Part shown: positions 6,887-13,429 of the stretch, piece by piece
Position numbering within the stretch: position 1 is the stretch's first letter
Layout: the number at the start of each line of letters is the position of its first letter
Assembly (NCBI GenBank): GCA_900752545.1
Contig: CAADVS010000019.1
Span: 1-17,298, forward strand
DNA from: an uncultured Collinsella sp.
GTDB lineage: Bacteria > Actinomycetota > Coriobacteriia > Coriobacteriales > Coriobacteriaceae
Direction of reading: 5' to 3'
Length of the DNA: 17,298 nucleotides
Program-made: the position numbers and the translations under genes
Notes under the pieces: model-generated
Databases searched by the model: none
Seen by the model: the letters and a program-made list of their open reading frames with translations, nothing else
Told to the model about the DNA's origin: nothing

Positions 6887-8648
6887 TTATGCCTCGAGGT
6901 TTTCCTCGATCCAGGCGACGGCACCCTTGGGATCCTTAGTGAGGTCGATGTACTGTTTGCCCTTGGGCGACAGCAGCGTGATGCCCAGGCGGTCGGTGTC
7001 GGCCTTCATCTCGTTGTAATAGGTGCGAACCTGCGGAGCCAGGACGATGACGTTGTACTGGTCCATGATGGCGTAGTGGCTGCCGTAGGCACCGGCGTTG
7101 GCGGTAATGTCGATGCCCAGCTCGTCGGCGCCTTCCTTAAGCGCGTTGGCGAGCAGTGCAGAGGTGCCGGCGCCAGCGCACAGAACCAGAACCCTCAGAT
7201 CCTTGCCCTTAAGGGCGGACGGAGCTGCGGAGGCCTCGGTGGCAGAAGTGGTCTCGACAACAGGAGCCTCAACGGCGGGGGCGGCAGCGGTCTTGACGGC
7301 CTTGGTCTCCTCGGCCTCTTCTTCGGCCAGGGTCTCGGCCTCCTGCTTGCACAGGACGTTGTCGTAGGCCTTGCAGAACGGGTAGTAGATCAAGAAGTCA
7401 ACGACCAGCAGGACGACAACCAGGACCAGAGAGATCGGCTGGAAGTTGGTGTCGATGAAGGTGCCGATCGGTCCGGGGAGTGCCCACGGCATGGCATAGA
7501 TAAAACCGTTCATGCCCAAAAAGTCGATGAAGAACTTACCAATGAGGACGTTGGCCACGGGGGCAAACAGGAACGGGATCAGGAAGTACGGGTTGAGGAT
7601 GATGGGCGCGGCGAACAGCAGCGGCTCGTTGACGGCGAACATCACGGGTACGACAGAGGCTTTGCCGACGGCCTTGAGCTGCTTGGAGCGCATAAAGAGC
7701 AGGAAGATGATCGGGACAATGAACGTGGCGCCGGTGCCGCCGAGTTCGCCGATGTAGTTACCGAAGTTCTCGGTCAGGGCGAGGGCGGGGTGACCGCCGG
7801 CCTGCAGCGTGGCGAGGTTGGTGGTGATGTTGCCAAACAGCGCGGCGTTGAGGGCAGGCTTAACGACCGAGGGGCCGTGGATGCCCATGAACCAGAACAG
7901 CGGGATCATGAACCAGATGAGGGCGAGGCCGGCGTAGGAATCGGCAGCGGCGAACAGCGGGCTCACCAGCGTGGAGATGACGTTGGCAAACGGGACGGCC
8001 AAGCAGGTGCGGCAGATAACGTCGATGACGGCGACAAACAGGATGGAGAAGCTGAAGGCGAAGATGTCGCGGAAGTTCTGGGCGATGGCGCCGGGGACTT
8101 CTTTGGGCAGCTTGATGGTGATGTCTCGCTTAATGCAGAAGGCATAGATGTTGACCGTGGCAAATGCGGCGACAAAGGAGCTCAGTAGGCCCTTGGTGCC
8201 CATGTTGTCGGTAAAGAACACCGAGACATCGGCGCCGTCGATCTTGGCACTCGTCTGGGTAACGGCCAAGATGAGCATAGCGCACATGGCGGCGACCATG
8301 GTGCTCGTGGCGTTGATGGCCTTGCCGGCAGGCATGCGGCGGTTCTTGGAGCCGGTCAGCGCGCTTGCGGTGGTGCCGGCGACCATGATGCCCACGACGC
8401 CCATCGTGAAGTTGTAAACCTTGTTGCAGAAGTTCACGACGTCGACGTTCCACCAGTCGGGCAGCGTAAAGCCGCCGACCGTGGCGACAACGCCCGGCAG
8501 GGTCGAAATAAGCAGGAAGACAGAAGAAAGACAGGATGATGGGCATTGCTGCCAAAAAGCCGTCTTTAATGGCCTGAAGGTAGATGTTCTTAGAGACCTT
8601 GTCGAAGTACGGCTGACCTTTCTCCAAGAACTTAACGATCGATTCCAT
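6887..8648 (-). pseudogene. Lac-family PTS permease EIICB, cassette 2, frameshifted
   Basis: Two frames together encode a complete LacE-type EIICB of about 586 residues. The first begins at 8648 with MESIVKFLEKGQPYFDKVSKN and runs to MPIILS, in register with the cassette 1 protein. Translation then leaves the family sequence. The remainder resumes one frame over as SSVFLLISTLPGVV and continues to the stop at 6887. Aligned with cassette 1 (MPIVLTSSIFLL), one surplus base in the A-run at 8527-8529 (T-run on the coding strand) explains this. The rest is intact: HGPSVV and NEPLLFAAP in EIIC, an Ala/Glu-rich linker, and EIIB with its active cysteine in VLVLCAGAGTSA. GAGGAG precedes the ATG. It may be a true mutation, a phase-variable tract or a base-calling error. 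A start at Met 8437 would lack the first membrane helices. Confidence 0.8.
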
Positions 8649-8756
8649 AGTTCACGCTCCTCTTTGCATGAAATCTTAATGGCATGGACGTTGAAAACCT
8701 ATATGGTCTCCCGCTTGCTAAAAGCCCGGGTGCAGGCGGGGTCGGTCCCAGGGGGA

Positions 8757-8803
8757 GAGAGGGGAGCGGCTGGGTTTGTATCGCATAGGGCCGCTCCCCT
8801 CTC
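8757..8803 (-). other. Intercistronic hairpin between GH1b and EIICB2 (cassette 2)
   Basis: GAGAGGGGAGCGGC (8757-8770) and GCCGCTCCCCTCTC (8790-8803) form a perfect 14-bp stem with a 19-base loop, 21 bp past the GH1b stop. The gap to EIICB2 is 176 bp. On the minus strand no T-tract follows directly, so partial termination or message protection is more likely than full termination. Confidence 0.65.
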
Positions 8804-8824
8804 GGGGGAAAGCGAGGCGATGCG

Positions 8825-10273
8825 CTACTGCGCGTCCGCCATAGTGTCGGCGAGCTCCTTGTACCAGAGTGCCGACTGCTTGATGTAGCGTTTTTGCGTG
8901 TCGAAGTCGATGTAGAACAGGCCGTAGCGCTTGTTATAGCCGTTGGCCCACGAGAACTGGTCCTGCAGGCTCCAGATAAAGTAGCCCTGGACGTCGACGC
9001 CCTCGGCGCGCGCCCGGAGCACCTTCTCCATGTGCTGGTCGACAAAGTCGATGCGCTCGGGATCGGCGACGATGCCGTTTGCGTCGGGCTCGGGGTCCTT
9101 GTGGCCCAGGCCGTTTTCGGTGATATAGATGACGGGGAGGTTGGGATAGGTGGCGCTGATGTGCTTGAGCGTGTCGTAGAGGCCTTGCGGGTAGATGAGC
9201 CAATCCCAGTCGGTGGTGGGGATACCCGGCATATCGACCTGCTGCCCGACGCCCTTAAACTTAAAGCACGAGGTGCCCTTGTCTCCGGTGCCGTTAAAGC
9301 TGTTGGTGGACTCGCCATCGTAGGCGGCGATAAACGCCGACTGATAGTAGTTGAGGCCGAACATATCGTTGCGGGGCGCCGCCTTGGCGAGCTCCTCCAT
9401 GTCGCTGTCCTCAACCGTAAGCGTGGCGTTGTTGGCACGCAGAATCTCGTTGATGAGTGAGAGGGTGCGCGCGGAGTAGTGACCCAGGAAGGCGCCGTCC
9501 ATGATGAAGTCGGTGTAGAAGGCGTTGTACAGGTCGGCGGCGTGCTGGTCGGCGGGCGAGTCTGTGGCAGGATATGCCGGCGTCAGGACGTTGACCATGC
9601 CAATGCGTCCGCCCAGGTGCTCGGTCTCGTCAAGATCCTTATACAGGTTGACGGCGCGGGCGTGGGCAACGAGCTCGTTGTGCTGGCTCTGGATGCCGCT
9701 CGTCACATCAAAGTGATGGTTGGGCGGGAAGTTGCCTTGGATGTATTGGGAGTGCGAGAGGCTGATGAGCTCGTTGATGGTGAACCAATTCTTGACCTCG
9801 CGGAACTCGCGGAAGCAGAACTCGGCATAGCGCACATAGGCGTCGACGGTCTTGCGGTTGAGCCAGTCGCCCTGGTTGAACAGGGCGGCGGGGGAGTCAA
9901 AGTGATGCAGGGACACATAGGGCTCGACGCCATACTTTTTGCAGCAGGCGAACAGCTCGTGGTAGTGCTTAACGCCCTCGGCGAGGGGTTCGGCATCGTC
10001 GCCGTTGGGGAAGATGCGGGTCCAGGCGATGGACACACGAATGGCGTTGAGTCCATGCTCGGCAGAAAGGCGGATATCCTCCTCGTAGCGGTTGTAGAAA
10101 TCACTGGCCGGGTCGGGCAAAAAGCGACCCTGGGCGACAAGGTAATCGTCCCACATGGTCTTACCCTTGCCTGCCACCTTCGTGGAACCTTCCGTTTGGT
10201 ACGCGGCGGTTGCGGCGCCCCAAACAAAGCCCTTCGGCAGCTGCTGTACGCGGTTTAGCAAAGACATATGCAT
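8825..10273 (-). CDS. GH1 6-phospho-beta-galactosidase-like enzyme, cassette 2
   Basis: This 482-residue GH1 enzyme would hydrolyse a phosphorylated beta-glycoside in the cytoplasm. FVWGAATAAYQTEG is the N-terminal signature, Glu168 in TINEL the acid/base and Glu386 in ITENG the nucleophile. Ser441, Lys448 and Tyr450 in SWANGYNKRYG form the phosphate site, with Trp442 at the LacG galactoside-type position. It is the most divergent of the three GH1 proteins here, for example in the AVNLYKDLDETEHLGGRIGMV segment. It is first in its operon, before the permease, the reverse of cassettes 1 and 3. The ATG at 10273 is very close to GAGGG; a second ATG at 10267 (protein starting MSLLNRVQQ) has better spacing and may be the true start. 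Substrate specificity is inferred only. Confidence 0.88.
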   Translation of the reverse strand: MHMSLLNRVQQLPKGFVWGAATAAYQTEGSTKVAGKGKTMWDDYLVAQGRFLPDPASDFYNRYEEDIRLSAEHGLNAIRVSIAWTRIFPNGDDAEPLAEGVKHYHELFACCKKYGVEPYVSLHHFDSPAALFNQGDWLNRKTVDAYVRYAEFCFREFREVKNWFTINELISLSHSQYIQGNFPPNHHFDVTSGIQSQHNELVAHARAVNLYKDLDETEHLGGRIGMVNVLTPAYPATDSPADQHAADLYNAFYTDFIMDGAFLGHYSARTLSLINEILRANNATLTVEDSDMEELAKAAPRNDMFGLNYYQSAFIAAYDGESTNSFNGTGDKGTSCFKFKGVGQQVDMPGIPTTDWDWLIYPQGLYDTLKHISATYPNLPVIYITENGLGHKDPEPDANGIVADPERIDFVDQHMEKVLRARAEGVDVQGYFIWSLQDQFSWANGYNKRYGLFYIDFDTQKRYIKQSALWYKELADTMADAQ

Positions 10274-10292
10274 ACACCCTCTCGTCTCGCTG

Positions 10293-10307
10293 TTCGATAT
10301 TGTGCGT
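10293..10307. other. TTCGATATTGT motif, cassette 2 leader
   Basis: TTCGATATTGTGCGT lies 20 bp upstream of the GH1b start. The core CGATATTG also occurs at 5448-5455, 16602-16609 and 17279-17286, each time in non-coding DNA. Role unknown. Confidence 0.35.
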
Positions 10308-10387
10308 TTGCGCTCAGGAGGCTCCCTGGTTAGCGTTCAGCGGTGAAAAAGCCCGATAAACACTATCTTAAAATGATTAGAACCAAA

Positions 10388-10425
10388 ATGAGCACGTGAA
10401 CATTTGACAATGAGCACGTTAACAT
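10388..10425. promoter_or_regulatory. Paired operator sites for the cassette 2 repressor
   Basis: ATGAGCACGTGAACAT (10388-10403) and ATGAGCACGTTAACAT (10410-10425) start 22 bp apart in the gap between GH1b and lacI2. TGnnnACGTnnnCA is palindromic round the ACGT core. A third copy overlaps the start region of lacI2 transcription. The half ATGAGC is specific to this cassette, while GTTAACAT is shared with cassette 3. Confidence 0.7.
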
Positions 10426-10467
10426 CCGGCTGGGATGTATAGAAATAAAACAACTTCAAACAGCCGC

Positions 10468-10530
10468 GAACGGTTGTATTTGTTCGGTAAGCGGTTTTGA
10501 TTGACAGAAGTTTTCATGTTGTGGTATATG
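10468..10530 (+). promoter_or_regulatory. lacI2 promoter with conserved upstream element
   Basis: TTGACA (10501-10506), an 18-bp spacer and TATATG (10525-10530) form a good sigma-70-type promoter. The 27-bp element at 10468-10494 (beginning GAACGGTTGTATTTG, ending TAAGCGG) is matched upstream of lacI1 at 5441-5467, also just ahead of its -35. Confidence 0.6.
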
Positions 10531-10541
10531 GCTCGGGTATC

Positions 10542-10557
10542 ATGAGCACGTTATCAA
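10542..10557. promoter_or_regulatory. Third cassette 2 operator, over the lacI2 transcription start
   Basis: ATGAGCACGTTATCAA begins with the same 12 bases as the operator at 10410. It lies 12 bp past the lacI2 -10 hexamer, where a bound repressor would block its own gene. Autoregulation is inferred. Confidence 0.6.
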
Positions 10558-10608
10558 TGTATGTACGATGCGCCATGGGCGCGGGGAATAGTTGGGAAGC
10601 AGGTTAGC

Positions 10609-11646
10609 GTGGAAGGCATGGATCAGCAGACAAGGAATGGTCGTTCGGCGAGCGCGGTAGAGGTTGCGGCGCTCGCTGGCGTGAGCCGCCAGACTGTGTC
10701 TCGCGTGGTCAACGGTATGCCCAACGTGACGGAAAAGACGCGCAAGCGTGTGCTGGCCGCCATGGAAGAGCTGGGCTTTCGTCCCAATTTTGCTGGAGCG
10801 GCGTTGCGCGGCGGGTCGTATCGTTCTATTGGCCTGTGCATGTACAACATCACACGTGTCGGTAACCTGGCGACGCTCGAGGGTATCATGCAAGCGGCGC
10901 GCGAGCACGATTTTGCCGTCACTATGATCGAGATGGGCGGCGACAAGCCCTATGCACTTGCCGATGCCTCGCGCCGCATGGTCGAGCGACCCGTCGACGG
11001 CATGATTCTCAACATGAACCGCATGGCTCCCGATTTTGAGGAGTTTGTTCCCCAGCCGGGAGTGCGAACGGTCATCCTGTCCATGTATGCGCATCCGCGC
11101 TGCACGACGATCGACTCCGACCAGTATGGTTCGTGCGAGCTGTTGACCAATTATCTGCTGGAACATGGTCACTCGAATATGCGGTTTGTGGCGGGTCCGG
11201 AAAACTCGATTTCCTCGCGTTTTCGTGAGGCCGGTTGGCGCGATACGCTGGGTCGTGCTCATGTCGATGCCGCTCCGATGCTGCGTGGCGATTGGAGTGC
11301 GGACAGTGGGTACGCCATGGGCGAGCGGATTGCGGCCGAGGTGCTTGCCGGCGGGTCGCAGGCGCCGACTGCCGTGCTTGCGGCAAATGACCAGATGGCG
11401 CTGGGCGTTATCGCCGCGCTCGAGAACGCGGGCCTGTCCGTGCCCGACGACGTGAGCGTGGTTGGTATCGACGACGCACTCGAGGGACTTGTTCCTCACA
11501 ATCGGCTGACGACGCTGCGATTTGATTTGCGCGGTGTCGGTAAGCTTGCGTTTGAGGCGGCGATTGGAGAGAGCTCGTCTATCGAGGCGATTCATGTGCC
11601 GAGTACGCTGGTCGAACGCTCGACTGTTAGGGACATACGGGGTTAG
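10609..11646 (+). CDS. LacI-family repressor of cassette 2
   Basis: The product is 345 residues from the GTG at 10609. It has the HTH SAVEVAALAGVSRQTVSRVVN, the hinge FRPNFAGAALRGG and a LacI/GalR effector domain with AVLAANDQMALGVIAAL and VSVVGIDDALE. GTG 10609 is preferred because AAGCAGG lies five bases upstream; the ATG at 10618 has only a poorly spaced GGAAGG, and an in-frame ATG at 10561 would add 16 residues with no homology. It is divergent from the GH1b-EIICB2 operon. Three operator copies in the shared gap, one over its own promoter, suggest it represses both directions. The recognition helix begins Arg-Gln, against Leu-Lys and Glu-Gln in the two other repressors. The gene ends 14 bp before palindrome array C. 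Confidence 0.85.
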   Translation: MEGMDQQTRNGRSASAVEVAALAGVSRQTVSRVVNGMPNVTEKTRKRVLAAMEELGFRPNFAGAALRGGSYRSIGLCMYNITRVGNLATLEGIMQAAREHDFAVTMIEMGGDKPYALADASRRMVERPVDGMILNMNRMAPDFEEFVPQPGVRTVILSMYAHPRCTTIDSDQYGSCELLTNYLLEHGHSNMRFVAGPENSISSRFREAGWRDTLGRAHVDAAPMLRGDWSADSGYAMGERIAAEVLAGGSQAPTAVLAANDQMALGVIAALENAGLSVPDDVSVVGIDDALEGLVPHNRLTTLRFDLRGVGKLAFEAAIGESSSIEAIHVPSTLVERSTVRDIRG

Positions 11647-11660
11647 GTCCTACTCCGTTT

Positions 11661-11803
11661 GTCTCGATTTGTAACAGGTAGACGGTCAAAAGCGGGCTAC
11701 GTGTTACAGATTTAGATTCTTCGGAAAGAGCAATCCTGTTCGTCTCAATCTGTAACAGCTAGGACCAAAAAAACTCAGCTAGATGTTACAGATTGAGACG
11801 AAC
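11661..11803. repeat. Palindromic repeat array C (two units)
   Basis: Two units lie at 11661-11716 (centre type 2) and 11742-11799 (type 1), with starts 81 bp apart. Unit 2 is the best palindrome of all eight: GTTCGTCTCAATCTGTAACA (11738-11757) is the perfect complement of 11784-11803, giving a 20-bp stem before its centre. As in array B, it sits between a lacI gene and the 3' end of a converging operon. Confidence 0.9.
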
Positions 11804-11819
11804 GGCTTCCGACCTGAAC

Positions 11820-11860
11820 AAAAAGGTCGGGGGCGGCTCGCCGTGTGGCGTGCCGCCCCC
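11820..11860 (-). terminator. Rho-independent terminator of cassette 3 operon
   Basis: GGGGGCGGC (11829-11837) pairs with GCCGCCCCC (11852-11860), extended inside by CGCC and GGCG across a T-T mismatch. On the minus strand GACC and then TTTTT (complement of 11820-11824) follow. An alternative stem, CCGACCT (11809-11815) with AGGTCGG (11824-11830), overlaps it. It lies 63 bp past the GH1c stop; the bases between hold a small GGCGG/CCGCC hairpin only. Confidence 0.8.
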
Positions 11861-11923
11861 GGCTGAGAAATGGGGACAGGTTATGTGGGCGGTGCAACTC
11901 CGCCAACCGCTCGTCGCAAGCCG

Positions 11924-13363
11924 CTAGTCCAGACGACGGGTCTGCGCCACGTGCTTATACCAGTATGCGCTCGCCTTGGGCGTGCGCTTCTGGGTTTCAA
12001 AGTCGACGTAGAAGAAGCCGTAACGCTTGTTGTAGCCATTGGTCCAGGAGAACTGATCCTGCAGGCTCCACAGGAAGTAGCCGCCCACGTTGACGCCCAC
12101 CTCCATGGCTTTGAGCAACCAGCGCAGGTGCTGCTCGATGTAGTCGATGCGCGGCTGGTCGTCCACAAAACCGTCCTTGTAGGGGTCCTTGTAGCCCATG
12201 CCGTTTTCGGTGATGAAGATCTGCTTGTAGTTGGGGTAGCGCTGCTTAATGTAGACGAGCAGATCGAACAGACCCTCGGGATAGATGATCCAGTCCCAGT
12301 CGGTGGTGGGGATGCCGGGCTTGTTCACGTGCTCGCCAATGCCCTTGACGCGCCAGCGGCCGGTGCCCTTCTCGCCCGTACCGTTGTGGTGCAGGTCGTT
12401 CTCGCCATCGTAAGCCTTGAGGAAGCGGCACTGGTAGTTGTTAACGCCCAGGTAGTCGTTGTAGAGCGCGGCCTCGCGCATAATCTCGAGGTCCTCGTCC
12501 AAGATCTCGATGGTGCCGCCCGAGACGGCAGCCAGGCGGTTGGCGCACTCGAGGGTGTCGGGCGCGTAGTCGCCGCGGAAGGTGGCGTCGAGCAAGAACT
12601 GGTTCTGCAGCACGTGCTCGTTGTTGGCGGCCTTGATGTCGGTGGGGTCGTTCTCGTTGAGCGGGTACTTAAACTCTAGCGACTGAATGACGCCGATTTT
12701 GCCCTTAAAACCGCCGTTGTGGAAGGCCAGTACTGCCTTGGCGTGGGCGAGCATCATGTTGTGCTCGCACTGGAAGGCCTCGGCCAGATGCGCCTTGACG
12801 CCACCGGGGAAGGTGCCCTCGATGTAGGTGTTGGAGGCGTCGGCCCAGATCTCGTTAAAGGTGAACCAGTAGGTCACCTGGTCGGCGTACTCCTTAAAGC
12901 AGAAGGTGGCAAAGTCCACAAAGGCGTCGATGGTCTCGCGGTTGAGGAAGTCGCCCTTCTCAAAGAGGGGAAGCGGCGTATCGAAGTGATGCAGCGTGAC
13001 AAACGGCTCAACGTGGTGCTTGTGGCACTCGGCGAAGAGATCGTGGTAGAACTGGACGCCCTCGGGGTTGATTTCGCCGGTGCCGTTGGGGAAGATGCGG
13101 CTCCAGGCGATGGAGAGACGAATGCCGTTGATGCCGAACTCCTCGCACAGTTCCAGATCGACGGGGTACTGGTTGTAGAAGTCCGAAGCGGGATCGGGGG
13201 AGAAGCGCCCTTGGGCCTCCAAGAAGTCGTCCCAGGCGACTTTGCCCTTACCGTGGGTGCGGGTCTCGCCCTCTACCTGGTAAGCAGCGGTGGCGCCGCC
13301 AAAGACAAAGCCCTCGGGAAACTGCGCAGGCGGGTTGGTGACGCTAGCGGGGTTAACGGACAT
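11924..13363 (-). CDS. lacG: GH1 6-phospho-beta-galactosidase, cassette 3
   Basis: This 479-residue GH1 enzyme is close to LacG of lactose PTS operons, as shown by HVEPFVTLHHFDTP, GDFLNRETIDAFVDFA and the overall length. It would hydrolyse lactose-6-phosphate to glucose and galactose-6-phosphate in the cytoplasm. FVFGGATAAYQVEG is the N-terminal signature, Glu171 in TFNE the acid/base and Glu386 in ITENG the nucleophile. Ser439, Lys446 and Tyr448 bind phosphate, and Trp440 matches LacG Trp429. It has a few extra N-terminal residues (MSVNPASVTNPPAQ) compared with cassette 1. It is the second gene after the LacE-like permease, across a 66-bp gap with a hairpin. The ribosome binding site GGATC is weak, so translation may depend partly on the upstream gene. 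Galactose-6-phosphate catabolic genes (lacABCD) are not in the window. Confidence 0.9.
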   Translation of the reverse strand: MSVNPASVTNPPAQFPEGFVFGGATAAYQVEGETRTHGKGKVAWDDFLEAQGRFSPDPASDFYNQYPVDLELCEEFGINGIRLSIAWSRIFPNGTGEINPEGVQFYHDLFAECHKHHVEPFVTLHHFDTPLPLFEKGDFLNRETIDAFVDFATFCFKEYADQVTYWFTFNEIWADASNTYIEGTFPGGVKAHLAEAFQCEHNMMLAHAKAVLAFHNGGFKGKIGVIQSLEFKYPLNENDPTDIKAANNEHVLQNQFLLDATFRGDYAPDTLECANRLAAVSGGTIEILDEDLEIMREAALYNDYLGVNNYQCRFLKAYDGENDLHHNGTGEKGTGRWRVKGIGEHVNKPGIPTTDWDWIIYPEGLFDLLVYIKQRYPNYKQIFITENGMGYKDPYKDGFVDDQPRIDYIEQHLRWLLKAMEVGVNVGGYFLWSLQDQFSWTNGYNKRYGFFYVDFETQKRTPKASAYWYKHVAQTRRLD

Positions 13364-13387
13364 GATGATCCAATCGTCTAAATCGAA

Positions 13388-13419
13388 GGGCCAGCCGGTC
13401 TTGGATGGTCGGCTGGCCC
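13388..13419 (-). other. Intercistronic hairpin between EIICB3 and GH1c (cassette 3)
   Basis: GGGCCAGCCG (13388-13397) pairs perfectly with CGGCTGGCCC (13410-13419), ten bases past the EIICB3 stop. On the minus strand the following bases are TTCGATTTAG, not a proper T-tract. Same position as the hairpins in cassettes 1 and 2. Confidence 0.65.
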
Positions 13420-13429
13420 TGAGCGTTAC

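Noticed and set aside
6818..8188. Open frame of 456 codons on the plus strand opposite EIICB2
   Set aside because: Antisense shadow with no recognisable domain, and it would start inside the terminator stem of the operon it opposes.
8130..8437. Continuation of the first EIICB2 frame past the frameshift as a separate protein
   Set aside because: After about residue 40 the sequence becomes an Arg/His-rich out-of-frame read with no homology; the true coding frame continues one base over.
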